Shown: positions 51,796 to 60,083 of the stretch, one piece after another
Numbering within the stretch: position 1 is the first letter of the stretch
How the letters are laid out: every line of letters begins with the position of its first letter
Assembly (NCBI GenBank): GCA_034506175.1
Contig: JAPDQB010000040.1
Coordinates: forward strand, 1-63,336
Reading direction: 5' to 3'
Origin: a candidate division KSB1 bacterium
GTDB taxonomy: Bacteria > Zhuqueibacterota > Zhuqueibacteria > Zhuqueibacterales > Zhuqueibacteraceae
DNA: 63,336 bases
Translations under genes and position numbers: made by a program
The notes under the pieces: generated by a model
Seen by the model: only the letters and a program-made list of their open reading frames with translations
Databases searched by the model: none
Told to the model about the DNA's origin: nothing

Positions 51796-54258
51796 ATGAA
51801 AAAATTTTTAGCGCGAATAACCACGATTTTATTTTTGTTTGTTTTTGCCAAATACCAAAATTCCTCCGGCCAGGCTCTGCCAACTTATGCGCCTCCCGCC
51901 GGCAGCCCGCTGGCGCGTAAAGCGCATCCGCGCCTGTTTTTCACTGCCGAAACACTGCCGGCGATGCGGCAGCGTTTGAACACCATTTACGCCGATGAAT
52001 TTCAGAATTTTATCACTATGATGGACGGTTTTTACAACGAGCCCATCGATAACGTTCAACAAAACTACAAATTTCACGACGCGCGGAATTTTGCTTTTCT
52101 TTATCTGATCGATCCGGCACAGATGCCGCGTTTTCGTTTCAGCCACACGCGTGAAGAATACGGTCGCCGCGCCATCGATCTGGCACTGCGCATCACGTTG
52201 ATTCGCGGCTATGGCGACGGCCATGATTCGCCGGCGCTGCGCAGCAATTCCGGCGGCTACATCAACCTCGCGCTCGGCTGCGTTTATGACTGGTGTTTTC
52301 CGATGCTGACGCTTGCCGAAAAACAGAAACTCGCGCAAGGTTTGATCGATCTTTACACCAATCGCGAAAAGGACGCCAACCCCGGCATGCACGTGCAGCT
52401 TTCCAACCAACTGCTCGGGCACGCGCATCACGGCAGCGTCGGCGCGATCACGTTTTGGGGCGACGGCCTCGGTGAGCCGTATGAGGCCAAAGCGCAGGAG
52501 ATGCTCAATTTCATGAAAGCGATGTATATCGATCGCATCTTCGACACTGCAACGCATGTGATGGAAAATTCCTCGGGTTGGAGCGAAGGGTGGAATTATC
52601 AGTTCCTCAGTTTCAACAACGCCAAGATGTTTGCCGGCGCCGCCTCAACGGCCTTGGGAATAAATTTTTTCAAAACCTGTAGTTGGTTTTCTCAATATCC
52701 GCTGCAGTTTCTTTGCAATGTCTTGCCGTTTCAAATTGGCGGCGATCATTTTCTCAGCCGTAACGATGCCGGGCAATTGGAAACGGCCCGCAACGAAAGA
52801 TATACGCGCAGCCTGATTACAATTTGTGCTGCGCTTGCCAAGGATGATCCCAACATGGCTGCCCTGGCCAAGTGGCTGCTGGATCGGCACGGCGATAACA
52901 CCAAGCTCAAAGAAAATCCCCGCGCCTACGCGCTGTTTTATGATTTCATTTGGGGCTGCAAAGAAGTTCCGGCGCAATCTCCGCAGCAGCTCAACATTCC
53001 GTTGACGCAGAAACTCGGCCTCGGCCAAATTGTGATGCGCTCGAGTTGGGATGATGCCGCGACGCGCCTCACGTTTTGGGCGCAAAAGTGGTGGCTGGCG
53101 CCGCATGCGCATTTGGATCAGGCGAGTTTTACGGTCGAAAAATTCGGCCCGCTCGCCCTCGACGCCGGCGTCGATAAAGGCGGCGGCTTCGACATGGGCA
53201 AATCAAAATACAGCCGCGCCACCATCAATCACAACGTCGTCGGCGTGCGCAATCCGCTTGAAAAAGACAATGACTTGCTGAATTATCAAATGGATGTCGA
53301 TAGCGAGGCCGACATTTATACATCTCCGGCTTATCAGCCCGGCGGCAAAAATCACGTCGGCGAAATCGAAGCGTTTGAATCCATCGCCGGACAGTATGAT
53401 TATATTAATTACAACTACTCGCGTTCCTATCGCGGCGGCCAGTCCGTCAACCTGGCGCGACGGGAGTTGGTTTATTTGCGGCCGCCGAACCCGGCGGCGC
53501 CGAACGATCAGGAATACGTCGTGATCACTGACAAGATCAACACCTTGAAAGCGGAATATGAGAAACGGTTTATGCTGCATGTTGCTTTTCAGCCCGATCT
53601 TGTCGACGGCAAATGGACGGCGATCAACGACGGCGTATCCGAATCGGCCGATGGCCGCACGGTGCGCGTCACGAATACGTACGGCAACTGTCACGGTCGC
53701 TTGTTCATGAAATCGATTTTTCCCGGCGAAGCGAAACTGGTTCGCATCGGCGGTCCGGCGCCCTACTGGTTTACCGACGCGGATTACAACGACATTTCGC
53801 TGCGCCCGCCGTTCAACGAATTGACCGCGTTGTGGGGCGGCAGTTACCGCCTCGAAATCAAACCGGCAGTGCCACGAACTTATGATGTTTTCCTCACCGT
53901 GCTGCAAATCGGCGATGCGAATACCCTGCACCAAATGGCCGACGCGACCGAGTTGAGCGGCGAGCAGTTTTGCGGAACGTATATCAAGGATGCACACGTG
54001 GTTTTGTTTTCCAAAAATGAAAACATGCTGGAAGCCGCGGAGTGGACGATAGAGGGAAATACTGATGTCGAGCATTTGCTGGTTAATTTGCCGCCGAGAA
54101 TTTTCTATTCGATTACTCGCAACGGTATTCGTTTTCTCAGCGGCCACGCCGGCGAAAACGGCTCGCTATGGTTTCGCGATCATCCGCAAGGGAAAACGGT
54201 TTATCGTTTACTAACCGGCGAAAATTCACTGGCGCAGGCAAATAATCTGAAATTTTAA
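51796..54258 (+). CDS. Secreted heparinase II/III-like protein
   Basis: An 820-residue exported protein. The signal peptide ('KKFLARITTILFLFVFAKYQ') is followed by an alpha-toroid domain (about 45-400; 'GGYINLALGCVYDWCFPMLT', 'GHAHHGSVGAI') and a beta-sandwich domain from about 415 ('GLGQIVMRSSWDDAATRLTF', 'APHAHLDQASFTVEKFGPLA', 'NHNVVGVRN'). The His/Asp motif 'HAHLDQ' corresponds to the heparinase II/III site. Unlike the homologue at 31596 it carries a signal peptide, so it acts in the periplasm or outside, probably trimming the polymer. Confidence 0.85.
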   Translation: MKKFLARITTILFLFVFAKYQNSSGQALPTYAPPAGSPLARKAHPRLFFTAETLPAMRQRLNTIYADEFQNFITMMDGFYNEPIDNVQQNYKFHDARNFAFLYLIDPAQMPRFRFSHTREEYGRRAIDLALRITLIRGYGDGHDSPALRSNSGGYINLALGCVYDWCFPMLTLAEKQKLAQGLIDLYTNREKDANPGMHVQLSNQLLGHAHHGSVGAITFWGDGLGEPYEAKAQEMLNFMKAMYIDRIFDTATHVMENSSGWSEGWNYQFLSFNNAKMFAGAASTALGINFFKTCSWFSQYPLQFLCNVLPFQIGGDHFLSRNDAGQLETARNERYTRSLITICAALAKDDPNMAALAKWLLDRHGDNTKLKENPRAYALFYDFIWGCKEVPAQSPQQLNIPLTQKLGLGQIVMRSSWDDAATRLTFWAQKWWLAPHAHLDQASFTVEKFGPLALDAGVDKGGGFDMGKSKYSRATINHNVVGVRNPLEKDNDLLNYQMDVDSEADIYTSPAYQPGGKNHVGEIEAFESIAGQYDYINYNYSRSYRGGQSVNLARRELVYLRPPNPAAPNDQEYVVITDKINTLKAEYEKRFMLHVAFQPDLVDGKWTAINDGVSESADGRTVRVTNTYGNCHGRLFMKSIFPGEAKLVRIGGPAPYWFTDADYNDISLRPPFNELTALWGGSYRLEIKPAVPRTYDVFLTVLQIGDANTLHQMADATELSGEQFCGTYIKDAHVVLFSKNENMLEAAEWTIEGNTDVEHLLVNLPPRIFYSITRNGIRFLSGHAGENGSLWFRDHPQGKTVYRLLTGENSLAQANNLKF

Positions 54259-54323
54259 AATTTTTTGAAACACGCCTCCGACGTGACCTGGGGCTTTGAA
54301 CTTTCTGACTTTGGACTTTTAAA

Positions 54324-54563
54324 ATGGACATTCGTTCCGAAATTCGAAATTTCTTGAAAAAAAACGCGCCGAAAGGCATTGGCTTTGCTGATTCCGACAA
54401 CCTTTTGACAAAAGGCGTCATCGACTCGCTGCGGATGCTCGATCTGATCAGCTTTCTCGAAGACAAATACCGCCTCACAATTGATGAAGAAGAACTGATG
54501 CCGGAAAATTTTGAGTCGGTCGAGGCGATCACGAGATTTGTCGAACAAAGAATAAAAACGTAA
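54324..54563 (+). CDS. Acyl carrier protein
   Basis: A 79-residue phosphopantetheine-binding protein. The attachment Ser lies in 'GVIDSLRMLDLI' (DSL motif), within the usual four-helix length; the rest, 'DKYRLTIDEEELMPENFESV', is typically acidic. It would carry an acyl or aminoacyl group on its 4'-phosphopantetheine arm. Its neighbours, a LarA-like protein and an acyl-CoA ligase, point to acyl modification of the polymer or a small metabolite. Confidence 0.9.
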   Translation: MDIRSEIRNFLKKNAPKGIGFADSDNLLTKGVIDSLRMLDLISFLEDKYRLTIDEEELMPENFESVEAITRFVEQRIKT

Positions 54564-54589
54564 AACGTAATTTATGCATTACGTTTTAC
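54560..54589. repeat. Inverted repeat after the ACP gene
   Basis: GTAAAACGTAA (54560-54570) and TTACGTTTTAC (54579-54589) are perfect inverse copies with an 8-base loop, spanning the ACP stop codon and the gap to the LarA-like gene. No T-run follows, so it is not a clear terminator. Confidence 0.6.
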
Positions 54590-54598
54590 ATCAGCCTT

Positions 54599-55828
54599 AT
54601 GATGCAGAATTTTACTTTGCCTTGGCGCGCGTGGTTTGGCGACGAGCGAATCAAGATTTTTTTTCCGAATCATTGGCGGGTCGAGGTGTTGGCGATGAAC
54701 GATGCGCCGGCCATGCCGAAAAGCCGAATCGCCGCCGCCCTCATGCGCTCTGTCGATGAGCCGCCGCTTTACCGCCTCGCCGTGGGCAAACGCCGCGTCG
54801 CCATTGCTGTCGATGACCTCAGCCGGCCGACGCCCGCCGGTGAGATTTTGCCGGCGTTGCTTGCGATGCTCGGTTCATGCGGATTGCGCGACGAGCAAAT
54901 CACCATCATCATCAGTCTCGGCTCGCATACGGCGCTCAAGCCGGATGAAATTATCCGAAAAGTCGGCGCCGAAGTGGCGTCCCGCGTATGCGTGGAGAAT
55001 CATGATTGCCACGCGAACTTGGTTGACATCGGTGTGAAAGTCGGACAGACGCCGGTGCTGATCAATCGCACCTTTGCCGAGGCCGATCTCAAAATTTTGC
55101 TCGGCAGCGTCGTGCCGCACGTCTTTGCCGGTTTCAGCGGCGGCGCCAAAATGGTGCTTCCCGGACTGTCGAATATCGAGAGCATCGAGTGGACGCATAA
55201 AGCCGTGCTCATGGGCTTGCGCGGCAAAGCCGGCACGCTGGAGGGTAATCGCTTCCGTGCCGAGTTCGAGCGCGTTGCGCGTCATGTTGGCGTGCAGCTC
55301 AGCATTAACGTCGTGGTAAACAGCCGCCGCGAGATTGCCGGCCTTTTTGTTGGCGACCTCGAAGCCGCGCATCGCCGCGCCGCGGAGTTTGCGCGTGAAG
55401 TTTATGCGACACGCTTGCCCGCGGAACCGTTGGATGTGGCTATTCTTAATGCCTATCCCAAAGACGACGAGTTGCTGCAAGCCGAGAATGCATTGATGTT
55501 CCATCACACCGCGCCGCCGAGTTATTTGAAAGAAGATGGTTTGATCTTGCTCACCAGCGCGTGCTCGCTGGGCATGGGCCATCACGGCCTCTTCGGCCCG
55601 GCGCAAAGATTGTATCGCAAACCAATGCGCAAAGGCTTCTTGGGCAATCGCCATCTCGCCACTTTTATGCCCGGCGTGAGCTCGGAAGAATTTCATCAGG
55701 TTTATTGGGAAGGCTATCCGCATTGCGGTACGTGGGAAGCGACGCTGGAGTTTTTACAGCAGCGGTATTCGAACGGCGCGAGGGTAGGAATTTTTCCGTG
55801 CAGCAGTATTCAAATCGCAATGTCATGA
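54599..55828 (+). CDS. LarA-like (DUF2088) nickel-pincer racemase homologue
   Basis: A 409-residue protein of the lactate-racemase family. The motifs 'VDDLSRPTPAGEILPAL', 'ISLGSHTALKPDEI', 'ENHDCHANLVDIG' and 'PHVFAGFSGGAKMVLPGL' include His and Lys residues at positions matching those that hold the nickel-pincer nucleotide in LarA, and 'SIEWTH' offers the further His. It may racemise or epimerise a 2-hydroxy acid or another substrate; homologues with changed specificity are common. Larger cofactor-making genes (larB, larC, larE) are not seen. The gene overlaps the acyl ligase gene by ATGA, suggesting joint work on one acyl substrate. Confidence 0.82.
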   Translation: MMQNFTLPWRAWFGDERIKIFFPNHWRVEVLAMNDAPAMPKSRIAAALMRSVDEPPLYRLAVGKRRVAIAVDDLSRPTPAGEILPALLAMLGSCGLRDEQITIIISLGSHTALKPDEIIRKVGAEVASRVCVENHDCHANLVDIGVKVGQTPVLINRTFAEADLKILLGSVVPHVFAGFSGGAKMVLPGLSNIESIEWTHKAVLMGLRGKAGTLEGNRFRAEFERVARHVGVQLSINVVVNSRREIAGLFVGDLEAAHRRAAEFAREVYATRLPAEPLDVAILNAYPKDDELLQAENALMFHHTAPPSYLKEDGLILLTSACSLGMGHHGLFGPAQRLYRKPMRKGFLGNRHLATFMPGVSSEEFHQVYWEGYPHCGTWEATLEFLQQRYSNGARVGIFPCSSIQIAMS

Positions 55829-57378
55829 CACCGTATCTCATTCATCACTTTCTTGAAAAACCCGCGCAGGAGCAGCCTGAGCGATGGGCTTGTCTTCATG
55901 GCGAAGAAGCCGTAACTTATGGTGAAATGGAACGCCGGGCCAATCGCGTTGCGCACACACTGCGCGAGCTTGGCGTTCAACGCGGCGACCGCGTGGCGCT
56001 GCTCATTGAAAATTCCAGCGCCTATATCGCGGCTTATTACGGCATTTTAAAATGCGGCGCCGTTACCGTTGCCATGTACACGACAACCACCGCACAAAGT
56101 TTGGGATTTATGCTCAACGACTGCAACGTGCGGGTGTTGATAACCCAAACCAAGCATTTGTCATTATTGCAAGTGCTGCGCGATAAGCTGCCTCATTTGT
56201 CCACCGTTGTTTTGTTGGATGAAAATGAATATGAAAGCGAGGCCTGGCCCTGGCAGATGATCGATGCGCAACACGTCAAACAGCAACCGGATTCGGCATT
56301 AAACTTGTCCATGATCGATTTGAATCTGGCCTCGATCATTTATACTTCCGGCAGCACTGGCGATCCGCGCGGCGCGGTGCTGAGCCATTTGAATATAGTT
56401 GCCAACACGCGCAGCATCGTGAGCTATCTCGGCTTGACTTCGCAAGATCGCATTATGGTCGTATTGCCGTTTCCGTATGTTTACGGCAAGTCGCTGCTCA
56501 ATACGCACTTTGCCGTGGGCGGCACGGTGATCATCGACAACCGCTTTGTTTTTCCGAACGTGGTTTTGAAAACGATGCAAGAGAAGGGCGCGACCGGATT
56601 CTCCGGCGTGCCTTCGACGTATGCAATTTTGCTCGAAAAATCCGCCGTCCGTAAAATGGAATTTCCGGCGCTGCGTTATCTCACCCAGGCCGGCGGCGCC
56701 ATGGCGCCGACGCTGATTCGCGAAGTTATGGAAGTTTTTCACGGCAAGAAAATTTTTATTATGTACGGTGCCACCGAAGCCTCGGCGCGGCTTTCTTATT
56801 TGCCACCGGAAGATTTGCCCCGCAAAGTTGGCAGCATTGGCAAAGCAATTCCGAACGTCGAGCTGCGTCTGATCAAAGAAGATGGGGAGGAGGCTCGCCC
56901 CGGCGAAGTCGGCGAGATTGTGGCGCGCGGGGCCAACATCATGCAGGGTTATTGGAATCAGCCCGAAGAGACAGCCGCGGTGCTCACGAACGACGGCTTT
57001 CACACCGGCGATCTTGGCCGCCAGGATGATGAAGGCTTTTTCTACGTCGTCGGCCGCAAGCGCGACATGATCAAATCCGGCGGCAACCGCGTCAGCGCCA
57101 AAGAGATCGAAGAGATCATTCTCGAGCATCCCGACATTCTCGAAACCGCGGTGATCGGCATTCCCGATCAATTTATCGGCGAAGCCATCTGCGCCTATGT
57201 CGTGCCGAAGAACGGCGTGCCCGTGCCGCCGGAGGCGTTGATCGATCATTGCAAAGAACGGTTGCCGGATTACAAAGTTCCACGCTCTGTTATTGTACGT
57301 GAGAGTTTGCCGAAGAATGCTTCGGGGAAGATTATGAAAGAAGAACTGCGTCAAGAGCGAACGCAAACAGCAAATTGA
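55825..57378 (+). CDS. Acyl-CoA-synthetase-like AMP-binding ligase
   Basis: A 517-residue ANL enzyme. The P-loop is 'IIYTSGSTGDPRGAVLSH' (with Arg where Lys is usual), followed by 'FIMYGATEASARLSY', the ribose-binding 'FHTGDLGRQDDEG', the hinge 'GRKRDMIKSGGNRVS' and the C-terminal catalytic Lys in 'LPKNASGKIMKEEL'. It resembles the acyl-CoA ligase found in exosortase-A/PEP-CTERM loci and could load the adjacent ACP. ATG 55825 overlaps the LarA-like stop as ATGA; upstream codons open to 55561 are not protein-like. This is the intact counterpart of the degenerate gene at 36363. Confidence 0.9.
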   Translation: MTPYLIHHFLEKPAQEQPERWACLHGEEAVTYGEMERRANRVAHTLRELGVQRGDRVALLIENSSAYIAAYYGILKCGAVTVAMYTTTTAQSLGFMLNDCNVRVLITQTKHLSLLQVLRDKLPHLSTVVLLDENEYESEAWPWQMIDAQHVKQQPDSALNLSMIDLNLASIIYTSGSTGDPRGAVLSHLNIVANTRSIVSYLGLTSQDRIMVVLPFPYVYGKSLLNTHFAVGGTVIIDNRFVFPNVVLKTMQEKGATGFSGVPSTYAILLEKSAVRKMEFPALRYLTQAGGAMAPTLIREVMEVFHGKKIFIMYGATEASARLSYLPPEDLPRKVGSIGKAIPNVELRLIKEDGEEARPGEVGEIVARGANIMQGYWNQPEETAAVLTNDGFHTGDLGRQDDEGFFYVVGRKRDMIKSGGNRVSAKEIEEIILEHPDILETAVIGIPDQFIGEAICAYVVPKNGVPVPPEALIDHCKERLPDYKVPRSVIVRESLPKNASGKIMKEELRQERTQTAN

Positions 57379-57445
57379 CCGGATCCTGAGCCGCCTTCAG
57401 GCAGCTTTACCTTTTAGCGGCGGAATTTATACCGCATGGAATAAT

Positions 57446-58558
57446 ATGAAAATAAAAATCGCCAACGTCGTCGGCGCGCGGCCGAATTTCATGAAAATCG
57501 CGCCGCTGGTTGATGAGATGAGAAAATACGAAGAAATCGATGCGATTTTGGTGCACACCGGCCAGCATTACGATCAGACGATGTCAAAATTGTTTTTCGA
57601 TGATCTCGGGCTGCCGAAACCGGATATTTATCTCGGCGTCGGCTCCGGCGGCCACGGCGCGCAGACCGGCAAGATCATGATTGAATTCGAGCGCGTGCTG
57701 CAAGAGAGCAAACCGGACGTCGTCGTTGTGGTCGGCGACGTCAACTCGACGATTGCCTGCGGGTTGGTCGCCGTTAAAATGGGGATCCGCTTGGCGCATG
57801 TCGAAGCCGGTCTGCGCTCGTATGACCGCACCATGCCGGAGGAAATCAACCGTGTGCTCACTGATCAAATTTCGGATTATCTTTTCATCACCGAGCGCCA
57901 GGCGTTCCGCAATTTGCAGCGCGAGGGCATCGATCAGGAAAAAATTTTTTTCACCGGCAATGTGATGATCGACTCGCTGTTGAAGCATCGTGAGCGCGCC
58001 GAACAGTCGCCGATCATGCAAGCACTCGACGTGACGCCGAAGCGCTACGGGTTGGTGACGTTGCACCGACCCAGCAACGTGGACCGGCACGAGAATTTGG
58101 CCAAAATTCTCGAAGCGTTGATCACGGTGCAACAGCAATTGCCGCTGATTTTTCCGGTGCATCCGCGCACGCGCAAAATGCTGCAAGCTTTCGGTTTGGA
58201 AGAAAAAATTCAAGCCGCCGCCAATCTCAAGCTCACCGCCCCGCTCGGCTATCTCGATTTTCTCAAATTGATGGCGCATGCGAAATTCGTTTTGACTGAC
58301 AGCGGCGGCATTCAGGAGGAAACCACTGTGCTGGGGGTGCCTTGCATCACGCTGCGTGAAAACACCGAGCGTCCGATCACTGTGGAAGCCGGCACGAATA
58401 TCGTGATCGGCAATTCCGCCAGCCGGATTGTCGAAGAAAGCAATCGCATTCTCGCCGGCCACGGCAAAAAAGGCGGGCTGCCGGAATTGTGGGACGGCCA
58501 CGCCGCCGAGCGCATCGTGCGAATTTTGCTGGAAAAGGAAAGTTTGAAGTCTAAATGA
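57446..58558 (+). CDS. wecB: UDP-GlcNAc 2-epimerase (WecB-type, non-hydrolysing)
   Basis: A 370-residue GT-B-fold epimerase: 'VVGARPNFMKIAPLVDEM' at the N-terminus, 'VLVHTGQHYD'-like 'LVHTGQHYDQTMSKLFFDDL', 'VVVGDVNSTIACGLVA', 'HVEAGLRSYDRTMPEEINRV' and 'LTDSGGIQEETTVLGVPCIT'. These residues form the UDP and catalytic sites. It converts UDP-GlcNAc to UDP-ManNAc, a precursor of ManNAc-containing polymers. It follows the acyl ligase after 67 bases. Confidence 0.92.
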   Translation: MKIKIANVVGARPNFMKIAPLVDEMRKYEEIDAILVHTGQHYDQTMSKLFFDDLGLPKPDIYLGVGSGGHGAQTGKIMIEFERVLQESKPDVVVVVGDVNSTIACGLVAVKMGIRLAHVEAGLRSYDRTMPEEINRVLTDQISDYLFITERQAFRNLQREGIDQEKIFFTGNVMIDSLLKHRERAEQSPIMQALDVTPKRYGLVTLHRPSNVDRHENLAKILEALITVQQQLPLIFPVHPRTRKMLQAFGLEEKIQAAANLKLTAPLGYLDFLKLMAHAKFVLTDSGGIQEETTVLGVPCITLRENTERPITVEAGTNIVIGNSASRIVEESNRILAGHGKKGGLPELWDGHAAERIVRILLEKESLKSK

Positions 58559-58592
58559 GCCCGAGGTTTGAAGCCCACGGTCTTGTCATGTT

Positions 58593-59168
58593 ATGAAAAA
58601 TTTTTTCAATAAATGTGCGAATAGAGGGTTTCGGTGGACTTGTGTTTGGCTGCTCATCATGATGTGCGCCATTGCTTGTGCTCAAGATCGTGATGATGAA
58701 GACGACACGGCGAAAACCGAAAACAAAGAAGCCGAGAAGCGCGTGAAGAAGGCTGAACGCAAAAGCCGGAAAGAGAAAAAAAGCGGCGGGACAACGCAAC
58801 TGCCACCGCCCCCGGAGACGCCAGCAGAGTTTGAATTTTTTGACGGCGCGATTTTCTCCCGCAAAGTCAATCTCGGCGTGAAAGACGTGTTATGTTTCGT
58901 CAGCGAGCGCCGCCCGCTCGCCGTGCTTTGGCAGGAGGGAGGCGCGACCGCCGCAGGTTTGCCGATCAACCTCTCGACTCACGAGTTGAAGTTGATCTTC
59001 GGCCGGCCAATCAATGCGGCCCATATCAGCGTTTTGAATGAACACGGCCAAATGTTATCGCGCGGCGCGCCGGAGAAGGTCTCATTCAATCTTGGCCGCC
59101 GTCCGATTTATTTACTCCTGGAGATTTCTCCATCGCGTCCCAAAGCTATGATGAATTCTGCGAAGTAA
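58593..59168 (+). CDS. Exported hypothetical protein of the EPS locus
   Basis: A 191-residue protein. The N-terminus has a signal peptide ('CVWLLIMMCAIACAQDR') with a Cys that could be lipidated. A highly charged coiled-coil-like stretch ('EAEKRVKKAERKSRKEKK', residues 48-65) and a Pro-rich spacer lead to a beta domain from about residue 80 ('FFDGAIFSRKVNLGVKDVLC', 'VSFNLGRRPIYLLLEI'). I recognise no family. A strong terminator lies 50 bases after its stop, so it ends the EPS operon. Confidence 0.6.
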   Translation: MKNFFNKCANRGFRWTCVWLLIMMCAIACAQDRDDEDDTAKTENKEAEKRVKKAERKSRKEKKSGGTTQLPPPPETPAEFEFFDGAIFSRKVNLGVKDVLCFVSERRPLAVLWQEGGATAAGLPINLSTHELKLIFGRPINAAHISVLNEHGQMLSRGAPEKVSFNLGRRPIYLLLEISPSRPKAMMNSAK

Positions 59169-59218
59169 TAAAGGCCATAAGGTGTTCAAACTCAGAAAAA
59201 GTTCTGAAAGTCTAATTC

Positions 59219-59285
59219 CCCCGCCGATTGAAGAACCCGCTGATGAAGGCGTTATCAGAGGGGTTCTTCAAGCGGTGGTTTTTTC
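59219..59285 (+). terminator. Strong intrinsic terminator at the end of the EPS locus
   Basis: A long stem pairs CCGCCGATTGAAGAACCC (from 59221) with GGGTTCTTCAAGCGGTGG, with few mismatches, plus an inner CTGAT/ATCAG hairpin (about 59240-59258). TTTTTT follows at 59279-59284. Confidence 0.9.
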
Positions 59286-59723
59286 AAGGCTGCTCAAAGC
59301 GCTGTCGTTCCAGCTTGCTGAAAATGAGCGTTGGCTGTAATAATATCGCCATGTCACTTTCACGTGATGGAAACAACTCATAACATATTTAGCCATTCCT
59401 GTCTGACAATTACATCCACGTAATTGATTGTTAGATTTCGTATCAACATCGATCCCGTCATTTTATCTCTTGATTTTAACACCCCGCAATAGTTGCCTAA
59501 GAATCAACCACTAAGGCGATTGCAACACTTTAATTTTTCCGCCGAAAGATTTTCAAAACGCGGCATTAGTTTTGCGAAAAACTGGCATCGTTTAGCTGGT
59601 ATAGGAATGACATGTAGGGCAGCCAGCCTGGCGGTGAAATGTTTTTGAATACGCAAGCAGATTTTTTAACAGGCAAGGTTGCCTGTCCTGCAACAGACAA
59701 CTTAGGACTCGAGGTAAACAAAC
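59286..59723. other. Intergenic region before the GIY-YIG gene
   Basis: 440 bases with no credible gene. It contains an ACAGGCAA/TTGCCTGT inverted repeat (59669-59686) and a 'GCAGCCAGCCTGGC' word (59619 region) similar to the REP-like repeats. It presumably holds the promoter of the next gene pair; I could not find a convincing -35/-10 pair. Confidence 0.5.
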
Positions 59724-60083
59724 ATGATCAACATTGGCGGCCGCCACTTTTACGGCCCGTATCAATTGAATGAATGGGTTCCCCCGGCAGAGAGCGGGGT
59801 GTATGCGATTCTGACCGGCACCGGCGTGATGGTGAATCAGGATGAACTGCTGTATATCGGCATTTCACGGAACTTTGCCGATGGCCGAATCGGGCCGATG
59901 CACTATGCGTATCGGTCGTGGCTTGAAAACTCGGAGCCACACGGCAATCTCTATGTGGCGGTCTATCCCATGCCTTATTCGAGCGAATTGCTGCTGGCGC
60001 TCGAAGAAGAAAAATTGGTGAAGTTGATGAATCCGTTGTGCAACCAGTTGCATTCGCCGATGATGAAGGCCCTGTTCCGATGA
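59724..60083 (+). CDS. GIY-YIG-like small protein
   Basis: A 119-residue protein. 'ESGVYAILTGTG' and 'ELLYIGISRNFAD' correspond to the GIY and YIG elements of the GIY-YIG nuclease fold; an Arg ('RIGPMHYAYRSW') and the late Glu and Asn ('LEEEKLVKLMNPLCNQ') sit at plausible catalytic positions. No extra DNA-binding domain is seen, so a repair or mobile-element role cannot be told. CGAGGT precedes the ATG. The stop overlaps the next start as ATGA, an odd pairing with a secreted protein. Confidence 0.65.
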   Translation: MINIGGRHFYGPYQLNEWVPPAESGVYAILTGTGVMVNQDELLYIGISRNFADGRIGPMHYAYRSWLENSEPHGNLYVAVYPMPYSSELLLALEEEKLVKLMNPLCNQLHSPMMKALFR

